Positions 1-11,125 of a stretch of 64,000 bases of DNA are shown piece by piece. The notes beneath the pieces were generated by a model that was not told the origin of the DNA, searched no databases, and was given only the letters and a program-made list of their open reading frames with translations. The stretch covers positions 6,260,001-6,324,000 of the forward strand of contig NC_064238.1 of assembly GCF_023101765.2 (NCBI RefSeq), in the 5' to 3' direction. Within the stretch, counting starts at the first letter, position 1. Every line of letters begins with the position of its first letter. The DNA is from Spodoptera frugiperda (Eukaryota; Arthropoda; Insecta; Lepidoptera; Noctuidae). The position numbers and the translations under genes were made by a program.

Positions 1-2210
1 ATGCCAGTATGAAAGAAAGATAAAATTCATATATCACACTTGACGTAGACTAAGTGTCTACAGTTGGCACAATTCGTCATAATAGTTACCCCTACATTGT
101 ATTTTCATAAATAATCAGTTACTAGAAAAACCCAACGGAAGTTATGCAAATTGACGTATGTGACAAGGCAATGAGCGGCGACGGTCTGTCTCAACACGAA
201 GTGTCAGTCAGCTGGCAACCTCATGAATTACTAAGGACCAATAGACATTTATTAATATAGCTCTATTTATATCTTAGGGGGAAATGTCGAAGTCCAAAAC
301 ACGATAACTCGGCCTGCATTCGTGTCGCTTTAAATTATTCAGATTCAATTATTTCCCGTGTAAAATACTTTAACTGCGGAGCGTTTCAATCAATCACTCT
401 TCACCAATTTAGTGTGAGCGTCATTTGGCAAATTCGATTGCGTCTCTCATTGATAGCGCTAGTGAGAGAATAAAACAGTGCGACGGGTGCCATTGACGGT
501 TGTGACGGAACGCGCACGCCCATCCGCTAGCTCCACGATTAATTAATATCCTAAACTATATTTAAATAGGTGGACGCAGGGTGCATGCACTCTCGACTAA
601 ATTAAATCCAGCATTATTCAAGACCACTGAATATAACGCCAAGAGCCCTCGGTGTGACGTGCATCACTTTTCTTCACCCACGCAAGGGTTGAAACCGTCT
701 TGTATTGTCACTTAAGATTAAATAAAACGTCACCACAATTAACTATGATTGCTTTGGTTTATAATCAAATTGTAATTTGGAAAGTAACATTTACGTTAAA
801 TGATCATCTACTGCTGAAATTACATTTCTAAGAAAAACGTCCTCTACTTTGTTTATTAAATATCTTTCCAAAATTCCAATCATAAAAATCATTAGGTAAT
901 ACTCAGAATTACAGAGTTACTTTTTATTTACTAAATACATACAATATGACATAATTGCTGTAGGCATGATATGTAAATGAAAAAAAAAACATCAAAAACT
1001 AATGAGGAACGAGATGAGAGCAATGGCGGTTTTGATTGACATCCAATTAAAAGGCAGCCACCCTAAAATATTTGACTACATGCGTCCCAAAATAAAGCCA
1101 AACTAAAATCAATTTCGTCCGCTTGATATTCGAGCATGGACAGAGCCGCAGGCGCTTTTCGATATCATTATGTTCAGGTTGTACAGAGCTATGTACATAT
1201 AGAGGAGTATATATGTCGGTGCGCACGTTTAAGCCCGCGAAATTCACACGGTTGGCTTGTCGCCACGCGCGAACGCCTCCCACCCGATCTCATTACCAAC
1301 CCCTCGACAGCGATGCTATTGATCACCGTCAATATGACGAATATTATAAACATAACATATGCTGCACTTTAATTGAAGATATTCAGACTCACACCTCGTC
1401 ATTCATCATTAATTAAGACCTTACAACTTCTAAAGTACTTTTTATATAAAATACCTTTCGGATAATAAGGCGATTAACTAAACTTTTATTTAGAAAACGT
1501 TAACGAGAGAACATGGACTTTTAATTTAGAAACTATGCAAATATGCCCAAGGAGAGCCAACGAGAGGCCAAAAGAAAATTGTTTTCAAGAACAAATTGAT
1601 TTCATTATTACAAGTTGGTTCGATTACTCGAAATTAAAATTAGAAAATAATTTAAAACATTCTTCTAGTTTAAAAGCTTTAGGATAAGTTGTAATTATGA
1701 AAGGTCAATATCGTTTTTGTTAGCTCCCAGCTAATTACTTTCTTTCTATTATCTGACTACGGCGAGCTTTTAAAAGAAATGAGATCATTGATTGATTAAT
1801 TTGACTTTCTAATGTATCTATCAACTGGTTCAATTTGTCGTTTTCTTATGTTTCAAGGCATCAAATATAAAATGTAGGTATTGTCTAAATTTAAATTTCA
1901 AAGATGTAACTAAAAGATATATGTATTAGGTACTCTATAAAGTCTGCTCTTGCGAAGTGGCGAAACCGAATTTGATTTTCGTATTCATATTTCTTTTCAT
2001 AAAAATCCTTTTAAATTCGTTTTGTAATAATATGCACTTAGCATATTTTCGAACTCAAGATATTCTAAAGAAATAAAATACTTTTATAATAATGCCTTGT
2101 CGAATATGTACGACAGTAAACACCATTACTATATCCCATAAAAATAATTGTATGTATTTGAAACATAATGACGAGTGTTATTATAATTATTTATTATTCT
2201 TTTTTTAAAG
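1..2210. other. Gene-free AT-rich DNA
   Basis: No exon with splice signals is visible on either strand. A more GC-rich, CpG-containing patch at about 400-540, ending in an ATTAATTAAT-type homeodomain-like site, is the only part that looks conserved. The frames around 1050-1416 overlap on both strands and have no recognisable motifs. Confidence 0.5.
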
Positions 2211-2345
2211 GGGGAATATATTATCTAGTGACTTCTCTCGCCTAAGGTGAGGCGAGAGGGAGTATCAGACAGACTGACTGAAAACCCATCCCGTGCTACT
2301 CCTGCTTTTCGAGCCGGAGCTCCGATAACCCGTTAGACTGACCAT
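2211..2345 (+). repeat. Short interspersed repeat with a GC-rich hairpin, copy 1
   Basis: It contains a stem formed by CTCTCGCCT and AGGCGAGAG around a 6-base loop (2235-2260). GGGAGTATCAGAC, a CCTGCTTTTCGAGCCGGAGC-like block and a CCCGTTAG end follow. The same order of blocks occurs at 49566-49710 and, reversed, at 40995-41185. I recognise it as a widespread lepidopteran interspersed repeat but cannot place it in a named class. Confidence 0.7.
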
Positions 2346-3411
2346 AGCTCATTTTCCCTAATATGATGATCTAGGATGTAGGTCTATTTATAGAGGCATA
2401 TATTATCCAAACTGGAATATAAGAATAACAAATAGGTTTGTACCAGAGTACCTATGAATAAGTATTTACTTATCCTACAAATTAATTTAGACTACAAAGC
2501 CAAAAAGAAATGAAAATCTAGAAAGAATATACTTAAACAAAGTGAATGCGACGAGACGTCTTGCGATCGACTCCCAGCCTTACATACGTACTAATAAATT
2601 CTGTGAAGCCAAAGAGTGCAGATTGATATTTATTATGTATGAAAGATCTAATAAAAATACATATTTCATTAGAGAAAATAGTCGCCTACTTTCTATTTGC
2701 TAGCAATTTATTTATATCGAGATAAGTTCATTTAGTACACTAGAAATAAAAGAAAACAAAAGTTTTCTGTGGAACATTTGAGTTTTTGTTGAGCAAGAGT
2801 AAGTTTAGTGTTTAAAAAACTAATATGGATATGGATAATGTAAATGTGATCTGGCATTTAACAAGTAGTTGCGACATTTATATAATTACCTTGGTAAATA
2901 ACTCAATGGATTTAACCGTAAAGGAAATACTTGTTGGTCTCATAAAACAAATGAGTTCGACTGAGGTGACAGATTATTTTAAATGATTTTATATGTATTA
3001 GTAGGTGTTGTTTAGATCTAACAAAGTGTAAAATGTAATTTGTGACTGAATAATTATTTTTACGTTTATGTAGAGGGGTGGATTTAATGTCAAATAGGAT
3101 TTGATATATACATCACAGCTATCTACCTATATTAATAAACAAGCCACATTTCCTTTTAAAAGTATTTGTATTTAAGAATAGAAACTAATATTTTAGATAG
3201 TAGTACAACTGTAGACTTTGTAAAGTGGTATCCAAGAGAAAGTGCCTCTCTCTTAAGCCTTGCGCTCTCACGTCGCGACGTATTGCTCGTAAAACCTCAG
3301 CAGGAGCTACATACAGTCTAATCGATTCAACATCGAAATATTCAAGGAAAATGTAGCTCTTAAGAATGTTTTGCTATTTGACCTTCTAAAAATAGACACG
3401 TATATTTTTCA
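2346..3411. other. Gene-free AT-rich DNA
   Basis: I see no exon, RNA gene or repeat boundary here. A slightly GC-richer patch at 3235-3310 has no identifiable content. Confidence 0.5.
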
Positions 3412-4521
3412 CTAGCTTTTGCCCGCGACTTCGTTCGCGTGGAATAGTGACTTCCGGCAAATTTTTGGTTTTAACCACATAGTTCCCAATCTCGCGGAAT
3501 CTCTTCAAAAATGAGACGTAGAAGATATTCCAGGGAACTCTTCAAAAATCAACATAATGAGCTCTGCGTTTGAATTTAATAGATGTATACTCACTTAGGG
3601 CATTGAAAAAATTGTTTAAAAACGGACTTAAACTAAAGAAATATTATAATCTTTCCGAACTTAAGATGAAAACTAACTTAAAACTAAAGAAAGCTACGAA
3701 TTACGAATTTATAACATTTAAAAAAGAAATTATATTACAACCTATCCTCTATGCTATAATAACCAAGCTTAAACTAAATAATTTAAAAGAAACGACTTAA
3801 ATCTAATCTATCTAATTAATTAATAAATTAGACTTACAATTTTATTAAAAAACTAACTACAGTAACTACTAATAATCGATATCAAACTAAACCTACGTTA
3901 AATAATTTAACCAGAAAACCAGAAAAACCCAACAAATAAACTTATTAATTGACAAATACAACGAAACCAATTTATTTAGAATATACGAAACAGCAGGACC
4001 ACTACAGACAAATAATCATACGACTGATAATACACTTTTTCTACGATAGTACCGAAGCGCTCGGCCGATACCCAACCAAATGAATGTAACGAAACCATAG
4101 CGCGATCTATTTCTATTTTTATTTTTTGATTTTTGAAATAAAACTATCCTATGTCCTTTCTAAGGTTCTAAACTATATCTGTACCAAATTTCAACCAAAT
4201 CCGTCAAATAGTGGCGGAGATTAATGGTATAAGCATAGAATAGTGTTCGACGTGATTCTTTAATTTGACATAACTTTTTTATTTATGAACCGATTGACAT
4301 GAAACAAACATTAAATGTAAATTGAAGCATACCACAATATATTCGTGAAAACCGCATCCAACTCGGATCAGCCGTTTCTGAGATTAGCGCGCATAGACAC
4401 ACAGACAAACAGATAAACAGACAAACAGACAAACAGACAAAAAAAAGTTAATTACATTTTTGGGTTCGACATCGACATAACAATAACCCCTGCTATTTTT
4501 TTTATTTTTATTTTCAATGTA
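3412..4521 (+). repeat. Long retroelement-type interspersed repeat
   Basis: It starts CTAGCTTTTGCCCGCGACTT, the hallmark opening of a very common lepidopteran repeat, with CTCGCGGAATCTCTTCAAAA following. The middle is extremely A-rich on this strand (3600-3990). The distal part has ACCAAATTTCAACCAAATCC and AACTCGGATCAGCCGTTT blocks, and then a (CAGACAAA)n run at 4400-4440 and a GGGTTCGACATCGACATAAC end. These blocks are typical of 3' regions of insect non-LTR retrotransposons and their derivatives. No reverse transcriptase frame remains: the longest open frame, at 3570-3800, is 76 codons of Lys/Leu-rich sequence with no known motif. The class is not certain, and it may be two repeats joined. 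Confidence 0.6.
4400..4440 (+). repeat. Simple repeat (CAGACAAA)n
   Basis: About five tandem copies of an eight-base CAGACAAA-like unit near the distal end of the retroelement-type repeat. Such tails are usual where target-primed retroelements end. Confidence 0.7.
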
Positions 4522-7500
4522 CAGACAGCACTTTTCTACGATTCTATTATATGTATAGATAGTGTAGGAGTTGCTACCTACACTAAAATCATCTTGGCAT
4601 TGCCAATTAAAACTGACTATAAATAATCTTGTGTTAACCACCTACCAAGTAACTGTCTAGTCGATGACTTTATAAAGGTCTTTGAAGACTCTGATTTTAA
4701 TAATATTTTAATGGCACATATTTTACAATCTGTGTAATTAGAAGTAAACATTATTGCATGTAACATAACAAGATATTTTGATAGCGAAACTAGAGATATT
4801 AATGACGTAGTAACTCGACAGACATAACGTTTAATGTCAAAACATAACTGAAACTCGTTACCATCACGCGTACTAACCGCAATAATGTGTAGCAGCGACA
4901 CTAAACTACAAATTGGGTCCGTCATAAAGTACCTGTCACACTAATAAATAAACAAGGAGAGAGTTTAGCTTCGGACGTAGGCAATTGGCGAATTGGTTCA
5001 ATAGTCGCTCGAACTGGGTCGGAAGCAATTTAAAGTTTTTACCGAATAAATACGGCGAGTCAAAAATTCACCCATGCTTACAACTCTACAAGACGGTACA
5101 GATTGAAATAAACTAGGCCAGAATTATTAGAACGAAATATAAATTAGGAGCAGTGTTCAAGAATGAACAATAAACCTAATTAAGTTGGCTTCAAGTCAAG
5201 AAGTGTGTTGTAGGAAGGGGGGAGCTTTATCTAATTATGTGGAGGACTGGTTGTCCCATGCAATTGGTTTGCGTTATCCTTTTTATCGTCCACGTGCGGG
5301 GTCCCTACGAAAGGTTTCTCTCAGTTTTATGACGTTAACTTCTTGCCCAAATTGGAAATCGGACTCGCGTGATTGCTTATGTGTGTTGGACAAACACTTT
5401 CAGGTGTTCGGGAATGGTACAGTCATTCTGTACTGGGATGATACGTGATCTATAAACTCTGTCCGCCATTTAATTGTTTTTGTTACAAGACCTTTCGGAG
5501 GTTACTTCAAATATTATCAAAACGTTCGACAACCTAAAACATTAACTTTTAATACGAGCATTTGTTTATATTTTTAAAACGAAGGTAATAGTAATACTAA
5601 TAACCTTTTATTATCTTTTTTATTAACATAAAATAATAGTTGTATGCATAACTGCGTCTTTAAGTTCGTAATCTGTTTCATAGTAACATAAAATGAAAGA
5701 TAAATATGTGCTTATATCAGAATGTTGAGCATTCAACAATTTTGTTGAGAATAAAATTAGGTTTTGTTAGTTGAAGACAATAAGAACGGATTAGAAGCTG
5801 TTTAATCAAACTACATAGCCGTTTGTAACTAAAATTGAATATTGTTGGGGCGCTGGCATGTCTAAATGTTACGTAATTCTGTAGTGAATGAAATAAAGCT
5901 GTAGCACTGTCGACGTGGTACTTCAAGTAAACAAATTGGATCAGTTCGCTCGGTTTATCTAAAGTTTTTCTAATACTTCTCAAACTTAACGTCAATTTCA
6001 TTTTTATTACGCTGTATCATGTTGGAATTATTCATATCACTCTTATATTCTTTGAAGTGGTTGTCAGAAGTATTTTATTTTCTTAGTTTAGGAATATCAA
6101 ACTAAGCTTAAGTTGAATAATATTTTTTACTAAGATTCAAATACAAAACTTAATTTAGGCCTTACCTGTTACTACTACACTACAAAAGATAAAGTAGATG
6201 TAGTAGTTGTGTAAATTATTCTAAGAAATAAAATTCACGCACATTATTATATTCTACAGCGAATTTCAGGTAGTAATATCACCTGGCAACCTTTTAAAAC
6301 ATCTGTTAATGTAAAGTCAGTCAGATTTTTTGATACACTTTTTTGTAAAGGCAATAAAATAAAAGAGAGAGCGTTGTTAAAACGCCCTTTGAAGTCAGGG
6401 AATTTCCAACGGGCACCTAACAAAATTGTTCTTTTAGCCTTCATAAATGTGCGCGTACTTTCGACCCGAGCTTTTTATATAGGACCAAAGTGAGTCATAC
6501 CGTGACAAAGAGCCTGCAAGTTGAATTTCCAACAACACACTGCGAGCTATATATAACCTCGGTTTTAAATTTTATTTTAAAGCCCTCTAGGTATGTCAGA
6601 TATGTACTCATTTGAAAATTAAGTTGTTGAGGTTTTTTGTTTCAAACAGTAAAATGTTTGACTTTCATAACCATTTCAGAAATTGTTCGCAGAAACTTGG
6701 AAAAAAGTCTTTGAAGCGTTGTAGTTTTGCGTTGTTTATTTGCAAAAAAAGGATTGAAATTGTATGAAGTATTTTTCTTATTTTACTAAATTTTTTCTAT
6801 TGTTTTTAAGCATACCTTAACTAAAGTAGCAATTAAATTAAAACAGACTAGTTTTTTACAACCGATTTTTATCCAAAAACATTAAATGAAATATAAAATA
6901 AACTACCCTTTTCAAACGTTATCCGATTCAAATTAATGAACAAGAAGACCAATTAAAATATTGCAAGCAAATTATGTTTCAGATTTCTTGCGCTTCATTC
7001 AAAGGGGTAAAAACGATTTGTCAAAAAACTGATTACGGTGAAATCTGTCGGAGTGACGAGTCATCAGGCGACTGTCGGAGGACAACCCTTCATAGCACCT
7101 TCTTGCCACCCAACAATGGACTTGTTAACTTTAATCTATAATTAGAAATTTATATTATTGTTTTCCAGCGGCTATCATTTTCTGTTGGTATTACAATCGA
7201 TGTATGTTGTCGTTTTGTTAACGTAAATATAAAAATGATTAATAATGGTGAAAAAGTAAACTCGAAAACGACATCAAACCAGTAGTATAAGCGGACAAAA
7301 AAGCCTGGTCATAATGAATCTGTTAAATTAAGGAAAATACTACTTATTCGGTTTTTCTTTAATTATAAGTATTCGATAGACTTGACGATGGAAAATCGTT
7401 TTAACAAGAGAAAATGGTTATTTAAAATTCACACTGTATATAAGTTTTGCAACAAAATAGACGATTTAGAAACAAACTCCAATTTTAAACAAACTTACAT

Positions 7501-7866
7501 AAAATATTGGTATTACAATTTGTATAGACAGAAAAGACGAATCTTTGGTTGGTTTAGGATAGTATAACTTTAAAGTATTTGTTGATTGTTGTTGATTCGA
7601 GTAGTATTTTCCAAAGTTGTGTATTCTAAGCCATTAATTTTAAAGTATTTTGTTTACTTTGGCATTTTGTACTTTAAGACGAGTTTTACTTTATATACCT
7701 TTAAGGTCGGGTAACTTTTGTTAATTGACTGCCTTGATAGTACCTACTGAGTTTGCTGAAGTCGAATTTAAAGTAATAAATAGCTACATGGGGTTATTAA
7801 GAGCTGAAAACTTATAACTAACTACTTCTTCCCACTTATTCTAACCCTCATTTATTTTTGTTGGAA
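4522..7866. other. Gene-free AT-rich DNA
   Basis: No splice-bounded coding segment is seen. The 5185-5448 frame (87 codons, starting at TTG, no recognisable domain) is the only one with mixed composition, and I consider it chance. A GC-richer patch at 7030-7110 may be conserved. Confidence 0.45.
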
Positions 7867-7960
7867 GTTTTTTTGTGGAATAGGGGACAAACAAGCAGAC
7901 GGTCCACTTGATGGTAAGCGATCAGCGCCGCCCATGGACACCCGCAACACCAGAGTACAT
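7867..7960 (+). repeat. SINE-type repeat fragment
   Basis: It has the blocks AAGCAGACGGTCCACTTGAT, GGTAAGCGATC, CGCCGCCCATGGACACCCG and CAACACCAGAG. The same ordered blocks occur at 37740-38035 and in part at 15430-15580. The family is widespread in moth genomes. This copy is cut off after CACCAGAG. Confidence 0.7.
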
Positions 7961-10349
7961 AGTACGTTCTTTTTTTCATGGTATGAAGTGCTAAAATTAA
8001 CATTTTGATGTCATAAAAGAATTTATAATCACATTAGAGGTACAAACATAAAGGACCTTATTTACTTTCTGTACTTAATCTACACTTTATATTATTTAAG
8101 TAAGTCACCTACGTCGTTGGGTTTATAGGTTCTTCAAAGTGACAGGGGTGTGCCATTTTCCGGGAAAACACGTTAGATTTTTTTATGAGCATGGTTTACC
8201 TCAAGATTTTTTGCGTCATGAAGCTAATGATTAACTGGGAAGATATTATGTCGGAAAAACATATTGGTGTATCTTTATGCTCGAGGAAACTTGTTTTCTT
8301 TTATGAGGCTTGCCGCTACATCGTTCCTGAAGTAATATATTTTTAATAATAATGTAATTTTATATAGTACAATATTAAATGTACGCCACGCATAAGAATC
8401 TATTTTCGTATTACATTTATGCTGCTAACCGCTTTTAGAAATATCTTTATAGGCTTCGAGTGAGTAACAGCAATAATATAGTGCTATTAAATTTTAACAG
8501 CATTTTATTAAGTGCTTTTCTATTAATTGAATCGCTTTACACGTGAATATACCTAAATATAGGAACAAATGAGTATCATGAAAAAAGTGTAAGTAAATAA
8601 AATGTACACGGTTCGCTTTAGTATCATTTGAGCGATGCTTTTACCAAATTTTCAAGCAACGTAATCCCGCAACATAAAGATTATGTATAAACCTAATTAC
8701 CCTATCTCATAATTGCCTTGTTTTGACGTCTACCCTTTGAGAGGCCGTCGCTTATTTCCCGAGTCCTCTAAAGATATTAATAACCATCTAAGTCGCGGGC
8801 TGTCTTCCTCCCCGCATCTCGGTCGTGTAGCGTCGCGTCTCCCACCCCTCTAGGTCGTGTTTTTCGCTAATACCCTTTCGGAGATGATAAGATGATGGCT
8901 TTACAAGCAAGCAGTAATTACGGCCGTCCAATTACCGCTCGTCGACGCCTGCCGGGGAGGAAGCCGTTCATTGTTCAACATTTTTGTTTTCACAACTAAT
9001 ATTTTTGTCGTCCCTTTGTTACTATAAAATTGAATAATTGCAAATCTTCGCCTTTAAATTTCTTTCCTTAGGTTCCGATGAAAGATAAAAGAAAAACAGT
9101 TATCTCGTCACAGTATTCTCGATGACTCTATCTTCTGACAAAGACAATGTTTTAATTTTTTCCTTAAAAATGTCAAGGAGGAGGAAAAAAGACAAAAATA
9201 AAATGATAACCTAAAACAAAGAATGCTTAATATCTTGAAAGTAGAAAAAGCTAGCATCATCTGTCGTGTATAATTAAAGATACGAATAAGTTAACTAAGA
9301 ACAAAACGAAATGCACAAAACTTAACAAACGCATAAAACATGACAACAATTTTGTTCTACAGCACACATAAAGAATGCGACACGTCTTAATTAAAGCAAC
9401 ACCAGCAATGAACACCGCAATCTACTTGAAATAAATTAACATCCTATCTACCGTAATCTGCATCTAAAAGAACATGTTACAGCGTCAAATTAGCAATGTT
9501 TCTCTAATCTTTACAGCTCTAGAATCAAAGTGGAGTGCGTTAAAAGGAAACTATAATTAGAGTCGACAAGTTGCCGGAGTCGGCTGAAAGTGCAGGCGGC
9601 AGCGGAAGCGGACCTTAGGGCTGCCAGGTAACATCTGGCATTTGATATTGTTATTGTTTGTATTAAAGACAATGTAATGGGATATTTAATTAGTAATTCC
9701 AAGGTAAAGAAATCCTTCTTAGATAAAATTGGTCTGCGAAAAGTTCAATTGATTTTTAAATTTTAAATCAGGAGCGATAAAGGTGGTTAAAAAGAAGGTC
9801 CGTGGCATTTGTAAAGTAAATGTTTGTAAAAGTAATGAACGTTAGGTGCAAGCCGATAGTGTCGAATTCCAGGAGAGTCCGGCATTTCCCGGTCGTGTGG
9901 TGTGCGGCGCACTGGGCGGCCCTTCATTGACGCACCGTTCCCTGTAATTTCAGCGAACGTTGTGCACCCGCCGTTTGCCAACTAATTTGTCATCCGAATA
10001 TCAAATTACGCATGAAATGGCGCGTAACAGTAGACTTGCCGCTCGGATATCGGGGGTTTAAAATAAAATTTAATTCGCAGTCTGGTTGCAATAACGCAGG
10101 TAATTGCAGCCACTGTTCGCTGACAACTAATTGGCAAGTAAATTTAGTGGAATCGTATAATTGAAAACAAAACTGTTGGCAAAATGTACCGACCATTAGT
10201 ACCTATTATTGCTCTCGCCCCGAAATATTTCAACAATTGTTAGCAACATTTACTTTAAGTTCTATGAATAAGAATATATATCATTTTCATGAAAATTTAA
10301 TATCGTCTGCTAACTGCTAAGTGTTCTTTATATTAACATAAAAATATAA
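7961..10349. other. Gene-free DNA with GC-richer patches
   Basis: No gene found. The patch at 8740-8970 is CpG-rich and contains AGTAATTACGG and CCAATTACCGC, which are homeodomain-core-like. The patch at 9840-10150 has several TAATT/AATTA cores and GC-rich stretches. Either could be a conserved non-coding element, but comparison with another moth genome is needed to say. Confidence 0.4.
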
Positions 10350-10616
10350 AAAATAATGTAATTTAAAAAACTAAAAAACCCGACTGCGTTTCTTCATTAT
10401 ATGAAAATGAAAAAACCCTAAAACAAGAAAGTCATCGTAAAATTAAAGCAGTCGGGACCCATTCTAAATATGAAGACTTAGTGAGGGCACATACGGCTTG
10501 CTAATGGGTCCCGACTGCTTTAATTTTACGATGACTTTCTTGTTTTAGGGTTTTTTCATTTTCATATAATGAAGAAACGCAGTCGGGTTTTTTAGTTTTT
10601 TAAATTACATTATTTT
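10350..10616. repeat. Perfect 114-bp inverted repeat (hairpin)
   Basis: The left arm (10350-10463) is an exact reverse complement of the right arm (10503-10616), with a 39-base spacer. I compared the arms base by base and found no mismatch; pairing fails just outside both ends. Each arm carries CCCGACTGCG near its outer third and GCAGTCGGGACCC at its inner end. If transcribed it would fold into a 114-bp stem. It forms the left part of the compound element ending at about 11125. Confidence 0.9.
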
Positions 10617-10653
10617 ATTTTACTTTCTTTTAGTTTTATTATTTTTATGTTTT

Positions 10654-11038
10654 GATAATTATAGGTATCTAGTGTCATTCTCACAGTAAATACGAATCAA
10701 ACGAGCCATATCAAGCTGAAATCCATCGAGTCGTTTAGGCTAGAGAGTGAACAATATTTGAATTTGGCGCCAATAATCCGTCATTTTGTTTTTTTTATTA
10801 TTTTGATATATCCAGTGTCAATCTCACAGTAAATACGAATCTAACGACCCCTATCAAGCTGACATACATCGAATCGTTCCGGCTAGAGAGTGAGCAATAT
10901 TCAAATTTGGCGCCAAAAATCCGCCATTTTGTTTTTTTACTATTTTGATATATCCAGTGTCACTCTCACAGTAAATACGAATCCAACGACACCTCTCAAG
11001 CCAAAATCCGTCAAGCCGTTTAGGCTGTAGAGCGTGCC
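10654..11038 (+). repeat. Three tandem units of about 145 bp
   Basis: Units start at 10654, 10805 and 10947. Each runs CAGTGTCA-TCTCACAGTAAATACGAAT, a variable block, GGCTAGAGAGTG, TTTGGCGCCAA, ATCCGCCATTTTG and a T-rich end; the third is cut short at AGAGCGTGCCA. The units differ at many scattered sites, so the duplication is older than the neighbouring perfect palindrome. Confidence 0.8.
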
Positions 11039-11046
11039 AAACAATT

Positions 11047-11083
11047 ATACATACATACATACATACATACATACATACATACT
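11047..11083 (+). repeat. (ATAC)n microsatellite
   Basis: About nine tandem ATAC tetranucleotides directly after the third tandem unit and before the GC-rich right end of the element. Confidence 0.9.
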
Positions 11084-11125
11084 CTCGAAAAACATAACCC
11101 TCCTTCTGGCGCAGTCGGGTAAAAA

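Larger units (their letters stand above)
10372..11125 (+). mobile_element. Compound element with ACCCGACTGCG inverted ends, unclassified
   Basis: The 11-mer ACCCGACTGCG at 10378-10388 is matched by its exact complement CGCAGTCGGGT at 11110-11120. Both are bordered by A/T homopolymer. Between them lie the perfect hairpin, three tandem units of about 140-150 bp, and an ATAC microsatellite. The right end (AACATAACCCTCCTTCTGGC followed by GCAGTCGGGT) resembles the end of a common lepidopteran repeat. No transposase frame is present. A target duplication cannot be separated from the poly-A context, so the superfamily is open. Confidence 0.55.

Noticed and set aside
5185..5448. 87-codon plus-strand frame with mixed composition
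   Set aside because: The start codon is TTG, which a eukaryotic gene would not normally use, and there is no acceptor, donor or known motif.
10350..10616. Palindrome as an intrinsic bacterial-type terminator
   Set aside because: Stem length, genome type and repeat context point to a mobile element in a eukaryote, not a terminator.
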